Assembly (NCBI GenBank): GCA_963377175.1
Contig: CAUJNA010003322.1
Location: 10,833 to 74,832 of the forward strand
Origin: Effrenium voratum
Taxonomy: Eukaryota > Sar > Dinophyceae > Suessiales > Symbiodiniaceae
DNA: 64,000 bases
Reading direction: 5' to 3'
Shown: one piece after another, positions 22,746 to 33,849 of the stretch
How the letters are laid out: every line of letters starts with the position of its first letter
Position numbering within the stretch: the first letter of the stretch is position 1
Notes under the pieces: model-generated
Told to the model about the DNA's origin: nothing
The model's input: only the letters and a program-made list of their open reading frames with translations
The model's database searches: none
Position numbers and translations under genes: made by a program

Positions 22746-24830
22746 GCTAGGGGTCAGCCTGAATGAACATCCAGGATGTTTGTTCTTGCCGGGGCGTCCC
22801 CAGATGAAAGCAAATCTTGGAGATCTAGCTCGTGAACAGTAGACCTCTCCACTTTAGTGCTCCACCGTTTGGTTTGCTCTCCTGCGGCGGGGGTGCCAAA
22901 CTGGAAAACCAGAAGGTTTCGGGAAGGGGCGCGGGCCTGGATTTCCACCGCGGATCTTCGGCAAAGTGGCAAAAACTGAGCGCGATTTCAGGAGTTGGTA
23001 CTTCGGTTAACGGTTCTGCGGATCCGGGCCCTCTAGGCCCCTTCCAGCCTAGGCGCTGTCCAGCGACGACAGCGCTTCAGTTTTGGATTGGCTTGTTGTT
23101 CCTTGCAAGGGCAACCGCAAGCAAAGTGAATACTGCCCAATTGTTTAAGCTTCACGACTGTAGCAAGTCTGTTGGCAAAATGAACAAAGTCGTGGTCAGG
23201 CCCCAACCAACCAACGCCGCGTCACGCCTGATCAAATCTGATCACACAGCTTCTGACCAAACCGTGGTCGAAATTCGCACAGTTGACCAGGGCTGATCAG
23301 AATTGATCAGCAGTGCGACAAAGAGATTGCTGCTGTTGAGCAGTCAACTCTGGATTCGAGGGTCAAGTGACTCGAGTTTTGCAATGACAGGGCTCTGGGA
23401 TGGCTCTTTGGGAATGCCGTGCAGATCAATCACGAAGCTGTGAAACAACTGCCACGTGTTTTCAATCATTATTCCGCCGCCCTCCTGCCAACAGGTAGAA
23501 GAAGTGTCTATGATACTCAAAAACTGGAAGCTTGCAATTCAACAGGGTGCAGTTTTGTAGTAGCCTGGGTTTGTTCGTTTTCATTTTGCATGGCGCCCCC
23601 CCTCCTCTTGCAAATGAAGCGCAGACCGCGCGGGGGGCTGGCAACAAAGCAATCTGACAACCCAGGCCACTTGAAAGGCCAGTTGCAAAGATGTGAGGCG
23701 AAGCGAATGGCCAAAAACACAAGACGCAATGCCAGTGGCCATCTGCCGCACGCAAAGTTCCAACTTTGAACGGAAACGGGAGGGGTGGGCTGCTAGAGGC
23801 CTGTGTGTGGGCACAGTCGAAGCCGAAGCCAAACAGGCAATGGCAACTTGCAACTGGACAGGGCGCAGTGTGTAGGTGTACCGTGCCACGAACACATAAT
23901 CGGCCGGAACACCAAACTTCTGTTTTCGCTCGACCTGCCCAGCCGCTCAAAATCTAGCAGCTTGCCAACGGGTTCGAGTCTTTAAGCGGCGCAAAACACT
24001 AGAGCCTTGCAAGTGCGCAGGGTTGTTATTCCAAGCCGCCTGGATCTTGTTTTTCATTTATTGCTTGAGATGACAACACGCAAGTGGACTGATTTTTGCA
24101 CGCCTGCCCCAACCCCGTCGTTCAACATCTCGCCACTAGACAGGGTCTTCTACTTGTCTTCGCCCACACCTTTCGTCGCGGGCAGAAATGAACTCCCAAC
24201 CATGCAAAAGCACGTGCGCCTTGCAAATGGACAGGGCCTAGTTTTTGCGAAGCCTGGGGCAACCCTGGCCACGCGCCATCGCCATCTTCTGGCCTATCTA
24301 CTCGGCGCACGTGCTACTCGTTTCGGCGCGTTACACATTGACAATTGGTTTCTTCTTGGTTGTGGCTCGACCCTTCCAGCGTTTTCCTTTGCCAGGCGAA
24401 ACGCTGGTGACTAAAGGGGCCTATGACAAAAAGCAAATTTTCGAAAAGGGTTAGCCGTGTCACAAGTATTGAGTGCGTGTTGGTGAGAACCAGAAACACG
24501 CAGCTCTGGCAGAAAGGGCCTGGTAGCACCTTCTGCCCTCACTTGGCCCAGCTGGCATGTACAAGAAACGCTATCAGAGTGCTTGCGCTTGTTGAAGCCT
24601 TTGCTTTTAGTCATCATTGCGATAGTTGATTTGCCATTTGAGGAAGAACCTAAACAACCAGGACAAACATATACATCAGTGCTCCCTCAATAGAACACAA
24701 CTTCCTGTTGATTGCAGCCAATAGCCGACGCTCCGGGGGCATAACTCACAGTACGGGCTGTTACACTGCAGTCCCAGCCCCAACACGGTTTTGCCACGGC
24801 TCCAGTTGAACTAGGGCGGGGGACTACTCA
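22746..24830. repeat. dispersed-repeat-rich intergenic DNA
   Basis: This holds the partners of the repeats at 10.06 and 10.16 kb (23,792-23,855 inverted; about 23,025-23,385 direct). A TAGTTTTTGCGAAGCCTGGG...TCTACTCGGCG stretch near 24,238-24,380 recurs in diverged form at about 25,555-25,700. No gene was found. Confidence 0.55.
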
Positions 24831-24839
24831 ATCTGCCGA

Positions 24840-25290
24840 CCTCGCAGTTTGACACGGCCTGACACACTTTTGCAGGGAGTGGCTCGGATTCGGGCGGCGA
24901 AAAGGGCTCAGCTTGTCCAACCGCTCCGTGACACGACCGGACATGCTTTCTTGTGTGCAAAAGGGTCCGGTGACACGGCTTGACACGGTTTTGCAAATGA
25001 GAAAAACTTTCAAATTGTCGACCCTGCGCCCGGCACGGTTTTCGTGTAAATAAGGTCCGGTGACATGGTTTGACACGTTTTGACACGCTTGTGCCAAGTT
25101 GCGGATCGGAGTAGCAAGGAGAAGGCAACTGTCGACCCTGACACGTTCTGACACGGCTCTGAAACAAACGCACCTTGCAAACCACCATGAAACAACGGCA
25201 AATCTGTACAAGGTTGACGAAAATGGACCTTGGACAAAACGGTGTCAAACCGTGTGTGTCACCGGACCCTATATTCCATGAAACAGTGTC
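24840..25290. repeat. degenerate GTGACACGG repeats
   Basis: Motifs like GGTGACACGGTTTGACACGGTTTTGC recur in variant form about every 40 to 130 bases. Order and spacing are irregular. Confidence 0.6.
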
Positions 25291-25834
25291 AGACCATTCT
25301 GGGAGGGGGCCGGCGCGCCCCTGGCGAACGCTCGGCAGCGCAGCGGCCGATTGACCGCAAGCAGTCGGCGCTTTGTTCTGCTGAAGGTGGTCGTGTTTTA
25401 TGTGCTTTGTTGATTATGTAGGTTCCTCCTCAAAAACCAGAACCAATTATCACAACTAACTAAAAGCAAGCGGCTTCAACAAGCGCAAACAAATAAAAAA
25501 CCGGTAGCTTGGTGAGGGCTGCGTGTTTCTGAATCTCACCCCAACACGCACTCGGTCTAGTTTTGCAGCAGCCTGGGTGTTTTTCATTTGTGTGGGGCGC
25601 CACCTTCCAGACTAGCCGCGCGCCACCTTCCAGCCTACCTACTCGGCGTTCCGGCACATTACGCATTGACAGTTGATTGCTTGTTTGTTTTGGCTCACTG
25701 TGAAACTTGAACTCTGTACATTGGCAAGGCTCCAGTCTTGGAATGTCTTGGGTTGGATTTGTGCTCGAAGCGCGTTTGAAGACTAGAAAAGTGGCCTGGC
25801 AAGCCGCAAGTTGTCTTTTCGGTACTGGTTGTGA

Positions 25835-26261
25835 GCCCGCTCTCGCTCTCGCGCTCTCGCGCTCTCGCGCTCTCGCGCTCTCGCGCTCTCTCGCTCTCGC
25901 GCTCTCTCGCTCTCCCGCTCTCCCGCTCTCCCGCTCTCCCGCTCTCCCGCTCTCCCGCTCTCCCGCTCTCCCGCTCTCTCGCTCTCTCGCTCTCTCGCTC
26001 TCTCGCTCTCTCGCTCTCTCGCTCTCTCGCTCTCTCGCTTTCTGGCTCTCTCGCTCTCTCGCTCTCTCGCTCTCTCGCTCTCTCGCTCTCTCGCTCTCTC
26101 GCTCTCTCGCTCGCTCGCTCTCTCGCTCTCTCGCTCTCTCGCTCTCCCGCTCTCCCGCTCTCCCGCTCTCCCGCTCTCCCGCTCTCTCGCTCTCTCGCTC
26201 TCTCGCTCTCTCGCTCTCCCGCTCTCCCGCTCTCTCGCTCTTTGGCTCTCTCGCTCTCTCG

Positions 26262-26310
<49 letters not shown>

Positions 26311-26903
26311 GTGTCTGTTTCGATCTCTGTTTCTCTCTTTGTTTCCTTCTCTGTTTCTCCTTATTTTAACATTTCTACTGGAGAACCTAGTCTCTCTCTG
26401 CGTCTCTTTCTCACTCTTTCTCGCTCTTTCTCGCTCTTTCTCGCTCTTTCTCGCTCTTTCTTCTTTCTTGCTCTTGCTCGCTCTTTCTCGCTCTTTCTCG
26501 CCCTTTCTTTTTGTTTCTCTGTCTCTCTCTCTCTCTCTCTCTTGTCTTGTCTTGTCTTGTCTTGTCTTCTCTTCTCTTCTCTTCTCTTCTCTTCTCTTCT
26601 CTTCTCTTCTCTTCTCTTCGCTTCGCTTCGCTTCGCTTCGCTTCGCTTCGCTTCGCTTCTCTCTCTCTCTCTCTGTCTCTGTCTGTCTCTGTCTCTGTCT
26701 CTGTCTCTTTCTTTGTCTCTGCTTTGTCTCTGTCTCTATTTCTTTCTCTCTCATTCTCTTTCTTTCTCTCTCTTTCTCTTTCTCTCTTTCTCTCTGTTTC
26801 TCTTTCTGTCTTTCTTTCTCTTTCTCTTTCTTTCTCTCTCCGTGTCTCTGACTCTGTGTCTGTCTCTGTCTTTCTCTTCTTTTTTTCCTTTCTTTTCTTC
26901 TTT

Positions 26904-26990
<87 letters not shown>

Positions 26991-27000
26991 CTCTCTCCTG
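25835..27000. repeat. second polypyrimidine/CTCTCG tract
   Basis: Runs of CTCTCG and CTCCCG hexamers (25,835-26,260), CT dinucleotides, a CTTTCTCG stretch (26,410-26,510), TCTTG then CTTCT and CTTCG pentamers (26,540-26,660) and TTTC units (26,900-26,990). Long Leu-Ala-Ser-Arg or Arg-Glu-Arg frames are artefacts. An ordinary frame continues after it to 27,888. Confidence 0.95.
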
Positions 27001-27419
27001 AGCTGTCTGCTGAGTACAGCTTTCCCCTTCATCCCTTCATGTGCTTTCACGTTTCCCATGATGTCCTGGTCATGTCCCCTGTCAACTTCTCCTTCCTGTC
27101 CCTGTCATTTGCTCGGTACGTCCGCTTCATTTTGCATTTGTGTCCCGTTCTTTCGTTGCCAGTCATTTTTTGCTCCCCAGTATTTCCTGCAAAAAACACT
27201 GTTTTTCCAGCGTTTTCACAAAGACGCTAAAAACACAGTTTTTCCAGATTTTCGTCTTTGGAGGCAGGAAACCGCAACCGGGATTCGAGGCTCCCCGAAG
27301 ACTACGTTTAGTGACGTCGTCAATCCACCGCGCGGTACGTGGGGGACCCCCCCCCAACCCTACGTACCAAACGTCGGGGGGGGGTCCTCCATTCTTTTAG
27401 GTATCCGACACGCCTCCAC

Positions 27420-27888
27420 AATGTCGGCGGATTTCCCAATAGTGGCCGAAGTCTGGCGTTGGTGGTGGCGCGCCTTTGTCCAACTGCTTGAGAAAATGGT
27501 GCATATTATTCCGGCGGGCGCAGTTCGAAGAAAGCCTCTGCCTGTTCTATCTTGCTGTGTTGTTTCCGAAGGACAAGACAAGTGCTGTGTTTGTCCTGAT
27601 GCTGCTGATGAACCACCGTCTACTAGCGCTTTACCGCCTGTTCCAACCTGGCGCTTTTCTAGCTACGAAGATTTGACTGTGGGGCAGCGAGCGCGCTGTC
27701 GCACGGCCTCTCAGCACGAGTGTAGCTCGAAGCTTCAGTGCGTGTGCGGCGTAACATTGAGTTGCCATGTTAGCTCTCTAAGGTTTACGAAGAAATTGCA
27801 CGTGGACGGGACACTTAACAGATACATGAAAGGGCTCATGTCTGGAAGTGAGACAATGACTGCGGTTATTTTGCATTACTTTGGCTGA
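27420..27888 (+). CDS. unidentified coding-looking frame
   Basis: From an ATG at about 27,421 the frame reads MSADFPIVAEVWRWWW, AFVQLLEKMVHIIPA, CCVCPDAADEPPSTS and LQCVCGVTLSCHVSSLRF before TGA at 27,886. The Cys pairs could bind metal, but no family is recognised. It may begin upstream, since the frame stays open back through the pyrimidine tract. Confidence 0.35.
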
Positions 27889-27957
27889 AGATGCGGCGCG
27901 CTGCGTGTGTGATGTTGCAGGGAGTGGCCAAGTTTTTCACGTGCTGAGGTTCAGCGC

Positions 27958-28632
27958 ATGAATGCGGACTTCCTGCGTCAAAGTCGCAAAAAAGACATTC
28001 GCCCACTCAGAAGCTTCTGCAAAGTCTCTCGCGGGCCGTGGTCTTTTTTTTGCGACCTTGATGCTGGTCTTGAGCGAGGCAACTGTGTAGAACCATTGAT
28101 TGTTGCCGCAGATAAAAACAAACCCGAAACGTCGGAAAGCTGCTCAGAAATTCCTTGAATCAATCCGCGATGAGGTGTGTTGTCAAATGGCAATGATGGC
28201 GGACGCGGCCCGCGAGGAGATTCAGCTCTTGAGTTCTTTGATAGAAGCCGCATGAAAATCAGTGAGGCGCCATGGCCTTCACCTAAAAACTGCACATTCT
28301 GCAGAAGATGGCACAATTTCCTGTGGTCTAAGCCAGTGATAACTTTCAGCACCAACCCCAGGATGTTGATCGAAGTGGCTGGAAAGGCCTCGGCTGATTC
28401 AACTGGGCGCCCGACACAGGAGTGCGGGGGCAGTGTTTTGCCTGTCGTTCTGAACAGGTGCTTTGCAAGGATGGCGGCCTGGCTCGCCATGGTGAGGAAA
28501 CAAGAGTTTCCGGATATTGAATCAATCCACAACTTGTCTGTCTTTTCCCTAAAACAGCGTTGCGGAAACACAGCGCTGCCGCACGCGACTCTCCTAAATG
28601 TGCGCCGACGTGAACGCTCGCCAGCGCTATGA
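27958..28632 (+). CDS. unidentified coding-looking frames (two)
   Basis: 27,958-28,158 reads NADFLRQSRKKDIRPLRSF and CDLDAGLERGNCVEPLIVAA. 28,177-28,632 reads SKPVITFSTNPRMLIEVAGK and LAMVRKQEFPDIESIHNL. The opposite strand is also open for about 590 bp (27,978-28,571), so even the strand is uncertain. No domain was identified. Confidence 0.3.
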
Positions 28633-28918
28633 ACAGTTCCAAGACTTGCAGCCTACTGCCCTTCGCCGCCGTCCGGTTCCTAGCTACTCTTTGACACACT
28701 TGGCATGCCCCTTTAGCGTTTTCTCTGCCCAGGCAAAGATTTTCAGAGTCGGAAGCCTTGGTTGGTTTGACAGCCTGGGCCTTGGCGGCCTCCAGTTTCA
28801 GTTGCCGCTGCCCGGACATGAAGAAAGCGTCTGCGGCTGGAACTGCGATGAACGAACGGGCTTTGCTGATCTCAAGTATCACACTAGGCGCGACAGAGAA
28901 TTCCTAGTCTTTTTTTAA
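28598..28918 (+). CDS. unidentified frame starting MCADVN
   Basis: A 106-residue frame with ordinary composition (ARQRYEQFQDLQPTALRRRP, FRVGSLGWFDSLGLGGLQF). Its first 19 bases recur exactly at 29,866-29,884. No family is recognised. Confidence 0.35.
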   Translation: MCADVNARQRYEQFQDLQPTALRRRPVPSYSLTHLACPFSVFSAQAKIFRVGSLGWFDSLGLGGLQFQLPLPGHEESVCGWNCDERTGFADLKYHTRRDREFLVFF

Positions 28919-29231
28919 AGCTTTGGCTTCCTTCGCAAACGTGACTGAGCGAGTCAGTGGGAGGGAGGAGTGAGTGAGGGAGCGAGGGCGTGAGGGAGTA
29001 AGGGGGTGAGGGGACGAGGGAGCGCGGGAGCGGGGTGAGTGTCGGTGCCTCGGTTCTTTTGCTCTGCAACTGCAAGATCATGTCCATTGGCAAGCCCGTG
29101 TTCAATGTTCACCCTGAAGACCGTGGAGACGAAAACTTCCGAAGAAGCGAAAGCGGAAGAACGTTTGTGAAAGTAGCAAAACGCGAAGGTGTTCGCCGAG
29201 GAGAAGTTCAACCAAGGTGAAGAGCGGATGA

Positions 29232-29374
29232 AATGCGTGACGGCGGCAGGTTCATTGGTGGCGAGGCGATGGACGTGATTGACACCCAGGGCTATGCTGT
29301 TGCCTTCTTTGCAAAGCAGGGCGGAAGCGTTATCGGCTTCCTCAATGTCTCTCGGCTGCCGCGCACTGACGACT
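29232..29374 (+). CDS. short exon-like frame, unidentified
   Basis: The frame reads MRDGGRFIGGEAMDVIDTQG, then FFAKQGGSVIGFLNVSRLP, before TGA at about 29,372. It looks strongly protein-like for its length. Upstream it meets a stop, so it needs an acceptor near 29,225 or starts at its ATG. Purine-rich GAGGGAG repeats precede it at 28,945-29,040. Confidence 0.35.
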
Positions 29375-29489
29375 GACCCAATGAAAAACACACGCAACTT
29401 GTTGCCAAAGTCGATGTCCCTCCAGTGGAAAGTCACATACCTGCAGCGCTTGTGATTAAAGGCAAAGCCAATAATACAGTACAATGATG

Positions 29490-29915
29490 TCCCAGACCGG
29501 CATGAGACCGTCCGCCTTGTAGTGGCACAAGTGCGCGCGTTGATTCGCAACGCTTTCGCCGCAAGGCTCAACTTGTATAGGTTGTGTTGTCCAATAAGGC
29601 GATGATATTTGGCTTCTATCTGGTCGAACAATACATCAGCTGACGCAGCGCCCCATTCTTGAACTATTTCTGAAACGACAACCTCCTTGCGCGTTGGGAG
29701 TAGAACAACACCATCGTCCCTCCGATTTAACGGCATCTTCGTTTGCGCAGCGCTGCAGTAGTTGAACCACAATCCCCCAGTCGGGCGGTACTTCTCTATG
29801 ACTTCAGTGCTTTCGTTCCTCTTGAATGGTTCAATAGGGATAGAACGCTTGAGCGATAAACCCGGAAATGTGCGCCGACGTGAATTGCATGGTAGGAAGA
29901 AGTCCGTGAGTTCCC
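29490..29915 (-). CDS. unidentified exon-like frame
   Basis: On the minus strand, after an ACAG acceptor at about 29,916, the frame reads GLSLKRSIPIEPFKRN, EVIEKYRPTGGLWFNY, RDDGVVLLPTRKEVV and DQIEAKYHRLIGQHNLYKL. The pattern faintly recalls the zinc-binding region of retroviral-type integrases, but the His/Cys ligands are not evident. It stays open to 28,954, where quality falls off in GC-rich repeat. Confidence 0.35.
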
Positions 29916-29998
29916 CTGTCCGTCATCGAAGAAACTAGCGAGTCAGCAGACAAGGGAGGGGCTTGACAAGGATTGCCCGCTGAGGGCTGCCAAGTTAG

Positions 29999-30797
29999 AT
30001 GAGCCTGGAAACAGCGGAAGCTATTCGTTCTGCCTTTCCTCGTTTCAATATTCGCTGGCGCTGCGCAATGGAGTACTTTGGATGCATATACATTTGCATG
30101 GGTTTACTCAGTGGTGGATGAATGGAACGGGGTGGACAAGCGCCCTGCTACCGTGGATCTCTTAAAACTATCGTTCAGTGCTTTGAGAGCGCGACATGCG
30201 TTTCCATGTTACGGTCTTGCGTTTCCATTAAAGGTAGGCTTCGCGTGCAGCTTTCCAGCATTCCAGTTATTTGCGAGGTGTTATTACCCTTTTTGTGATA
30301 CGACTACGATCATGTCCTGCGTGCAGGCCACTGATGATGCGCAGTGATTGTTTATTATTTGCAGCGGCGAGGTGTTATCCTCGGTCAATGTTGTACCCAA
30401 TATTATAGCCAGACGGATTTACTATATTTCAGTGACGGTCGGGTGGAATACCCAACGCTTCTGGATACTGGGAAAGAACAGTGGATGCATTTCTTTCCAT
30501 TGATTCCAGCCCGTTACGATGTGTCTCACGTAAATGGATCGTTGGATGTGTTTCAGATACAGATCAAAAAATGGCCCTGGAGCAAATGAACGTGGCCATG
30601 ATGAGCGACCAATTCTATTGCTTTGTGACTTGCAGCCACATCACGAGCCTCTGTTTGCAACGGGGGATGTGTCAATTCAGAGAAGCATCCTGGTTACCGA
30701 GTCCAGCTACCTTACATGGTTGTTCCTCCTGCCAACTTTTAATGTGTTTTTTCAAGTGGCTATACCGAAGAAACGTACGGTGATCAGAGCTTTCTAA
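29999..30797 (+). CDS. cluster of exon-like frames, unidentified, AT-richer than neighbours
   Basis: Three pieces look coding. 30,078-30,233 reads VDKRPATVDLLKLSFSALR and ends AAG/GTAGGC, a good donor. 30,362-30,589 follows a TTTATTATTTGCAG acceptor in the same phase and reads LLYFSDGRVEYPTLLDTG and FFPLIPARYDVSHVNGSL. 30,585-30,797, in another frame, reads RPILLLCDLQPHHEPLFAT and LTWLFLLPTFNVFFQVAI, then TAA. The last step needs an intron or an indel. I do not recognise the protein. Confidence 0.4.
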
Positions 30798-31516
30798 CAC
30801 GTTGGGCAAAATAGGAGTTCAGCCCATGTTTATTAAACATATCATGACACTTTGCAAACTTATGTTGTACATTTTGTAGAACCGTTTTCGAAATGTGTAA
30901 AAAAGCCTCATTTTTTATCTGTAAACGTTCATGTTCAAGTTTTGACACATGTTTGTTTATGGCAGTGACAATAGGCTAAAAAGCGTGCGGGGGGGGGGGG
31001 ACAAATATGCGACGCGCGCCCTTCCCTAATTAGGTGCCGCGGCAGTCTCGCGAGTGCATCCCAAACGCAAGACCTGAACTGGAACCCATGGGGACCACTT
31101 CGACGCTCTGTCACTCTCGCGGTTTTCTCGCCCCTTTCCCACGGTTGATCGCTTTCGCTCTCCTGGAGCCCCTGAACAACGGAGGAGCGTCCTATGTCTA
31201 TCACAAGTGTTGACCAGCATGTCCAGCGATCATGATACTCTGGCACCACCACGGCTGCGGGAACTGTGCCCCATCTGTACTACAAACGGCGTCAAGTCTG
31301 GGCTTGGGAGCAAATGTGGTTTTGAACTTGGCTTTGGTTTCTCGCGTACGGTGTTGCAGGTTTCATTGGGACCCAGGGTTGGCGTTGCGGAAGGGTGAGG
31401 GACTGCAAAGAACGTCATGAGAGCGGGGCAGAAAAAATCCGAGAAAAGGAGTTTGCGCCTGAGACAGGCTCCAATGTGTGTTTGCCCCTCTGGGAATCAC
31501 ATTTTGCCTTTTACAG
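30798..31516. other. no confident gene
   Basis: An AT-rich stretch, a run of G at about 30,990 and mixed DNA. A + frame at 31,218-31,398 contains LCPICTTNGVKSGLGSKCGF, with one Cys pair but no recognisable domain. Confidence 0.4.
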
Positions 31517-31618
31517 GAGAGAGCCGAGCTCGCGCCTCGATCTTGAAGCGCGGAGCGCCAGAGGGCGGCGAAGTTACCTTTAGCACTCGAGTCGCCTGCT
31601 CGCTGGGGGACTTGCAAG
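31517..31618 (+). CDS. exon of RNA 3'-phosphate cyclase/RCL1-like gene
   Basis: After TTTTACAG (or the AG at 31,521) the frame reads SILKRGAPEGGEVTFSTRVA, then CSLGDLQ and a CAAG/GTTAGA donor. RCL1 and RtcA proteins have a conserved (V/I)xRRGxxPxGGGEVxF loop here, so this is the best single match of the gene. One Gly of the GGG run is missing. It follows logically from the exon at 13.1 kb. Confidence 0.65.
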
Positions 31619-32001
31619 GTTAGAGGTAAGGCCTGGCGCAAGCGGCTCACTCGCAGACCAAGAAAACGGTTTGAGCGCTTGACGCATTTTCGAGTATCAG
31701 ACGCAGGTGGTCAAACTTTCGTTTTGTTTCTTTTTACCCTGGCCGTTCTGCCGGTTGAGGGAGGCAAAAATGCAAGCCGAGTCGTCGCGCGCTTGAGCAT
31801 CCCAGGCCACCAAGCCAGTGGAACTTCTGAACGAGGGCAAGGCCGGTGCCCCTGTCTTCACCTGTCAAATGTTGCCAGGGCTTTACCCGGTGCTTGGTGC
31901 CAGGGTAAAGCGAGCGCGGGGCGTGGCCTGCCCAAGTTAGCCCGCAGGCACGTAGCCCAATGTTTTTTTTCGCTTCGGGCCTTTTGCTCCATGACTTCCA
32001 G

Positions 32002-32116
32002 CACCCCGCTCTCCCCGCTCGCCCTGTCCGAGTTCTCCGCACGCATGGTCGACGCTGCGCGGGGGACCCTCAACGACTTCCTGCCAGATGTCTGGGTCTA
32101 CACGGACCACTGCAAG
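32002..32116 (+). CDS. exon of RNA 3'-phosphate cyclase/RCL1-like gene
   Basis: After GACTTCCAG the frame reads PLSPLALSEFSARMVDAARG, then TLNDFLPDVWVYTDHCK, ending AAG with a GC donor (GCGAGT). RCL1 has the same order: R(V/I)SPxxxxRxVDxARxxLNxFxPDxYIYTDHxKG. That makes family membership likely. The C-terminal third of the family was not found downstream; a GAGLSFAGYGRF stretch at about 32,175 may or may not belong. Confidence 0.72.
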
Positions 32117-32542
32117 GCGAGTCATCTTCTTGGCTCAAAGCAGAGTGCGCCCGTCAATTCCAAAGCAATCAGGGGCAGGCCTGTCGTTTGCTGGCTATGG
32201 TCGCTTCAGTGGCAAAAACTTAGCCCGGCTAAGACATCTCCTTGGTGGCGAAAAACGTTGCCCAGAGTCCCGGTGCTGTAGACAGTGTGGGCGACCAGAG
32301 TACGCCTTGCGCTTCAAAGGTTTGCGAGTTGCAGGGCTTGGGTCGGCGCGTTTTTGCATTAGCCCGAACAGTTGCAGCATGTTTCTGTGTGCCGCGTGCC
32401 TGCAACTAATTCGATTCTTGGATTCATGTTGCCCTGTAAGGTCATCGGATGCATCTGCTGGCATCGGTGCGGAAGCTGATGTGGATGAGGAGATGCTGTG
32501 ATTGATTCATTTCAACCAGAGTTTTAGGATAAGGGGAGCCAC

Positions 32543-32897
32543 ATGATGCGACGCGTGGAAATGCCTGAGCTGTTGGGGAGCAGGTCATCAAAGGATTCGC
32601 AGGAATTCGTGGCAATAAAGGCTTACACACTTCTTGGAGAAGAAGCTACAGAGTTGCGAAAAAGGTTTCATTGCAAAGATTCACTTTGTGGCGCATTTTC
32701 TGGAAACTGGTGTGGGTTGCAAGGCAGCCTGGCGTCTCCTGGCAGAGGAGGCGGGCTTGCGTGCTGCGAACGCCTGCAAGCTGCAAAGGCGATTTGATTT
32801 TGACGTCAGAGCGGTTCGCATAGCCTTTTCGTGCGTCGTGCGCAGATCGACCTTGACGGAGTGGCACCTCCGCCAGAGCTTATTCCCGAATGCGTAG
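32543..32897 (+). CDS. unidentified overlapping frames
   Basis: One frame reads MPELLGSRSSKDSQEFVAIK. An overlapping one reads KIHFVAHFLETGVGCKAAWR, then LLAEEAGLRAANACKLQRRF. The second vaguely resembles a small-terminase-type helix-turn-helix, which I do not trust at this length. Neither is assigned. Confidence 0.25.
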
Positions 32898-33529
32898 CGA
32901 AGGGTTCCCGTTTATAAGTGGGGGTCTGGGGGTGGAGGACGTGTTCGCAAGGAGTTGCTCCAGAGTCGCAGCCGTGCGCAGCCATCCGCAACCGTTCGCG
33001 GTGAGGCGATAAGCGTGTGCCATTGGGGTTCGTCGTGGAAGCGTGTTTTTGATGGATCGTCAAGTGCTGTTTTCATTGGCCCTGTGCGCGAATCGTAGCT
33101 TCTCAAGCTCGACGTGTCGTTTCGCGCGCTGCGTGTTCTCGTTGCCGTGCCAGTGAGATTTACGATCCAGGGGTGGTCGCTTTGATGTCCTGCTTGGCAG
33201 GCGCGTGATGGTGTTTGCGCCGGCGCCGTTTTTGTTGGCCCTGTCGTACATTTGCTCGCTTTTGGCGGGCCTGACACATGTCAAAATTGGTCGAAATCAT
33301 TCTGGCGCCACAGTCCCGTGCTAGTTTTGGATGCGTGCCCTAAACGTGTCAAAGTTGGATTTCGTGGCAGGTCCAGCACTTTGGATGACAGGCGCAGCAG
33401 TTTCGAGCGTTTTGGTTGAATTTCGTGGCAGGCGCGGCACTTTGGAGCTTGTCGTACAGATTTCGTTGCAGGCGCAGAACTTTGCTGCCTGGGTGTGCAG
33501 GCACGTCACGTTGACTCAGCGAGATCGCT

Positions 33530-33848
33530 CTGGCTGTGGCACGGTGCGCATTTTGCGAGCGCAAAGCGAACCCTCTGCGCGCTCAAGTCGCTCTCGCTGT
33601 GGCCCGGCGCGCTCTCGCTGTGGCGCAGTGCGCATTTTGAGAACGCGAAGCGAACCCTCTGCTCACTTTGGGTGGGTCAAATCGCTCTCGCTGTGGCGCA
33701 GTGCGCATTTTGAGCATGCGATGTGAACCCTCTGCGCACATTGGGAGTCGAATCGCTCTCGCCGTGGCGCGGTGCACATTTTGAGCGCGCAAAGTGAATC
33801 CTCTGCGCACTTTGGGTGGCTCGAATCGCTCTCTCGCTGTCGCGCCGT
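33530..33848. repeat. about 75-bp tandem repeat
   Basis: About four units containing GCTCTCGCTGTGGCGCAGTG, GCGCATTTTGAG, CGAAGCGAACCCTCTGCGC and ACTTTGGGTGG. Open frames on both strands follow from it. Confidence 0.85.
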
Positions 33849-33849
33849 G

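Noticed and set aside
25831..27000. Long Leu-Ala-Ser-Arg frame
   Set aside because: Same composition effect from CTCTCG repeats; only the part after 27.4 kb might be coding.
32640..32790. Small-terminase-like helix-turn-helix (HFLETGVGCKAAWRLL)
   Set aside because: Too short and without a viral neighbourhood; resemblance only.
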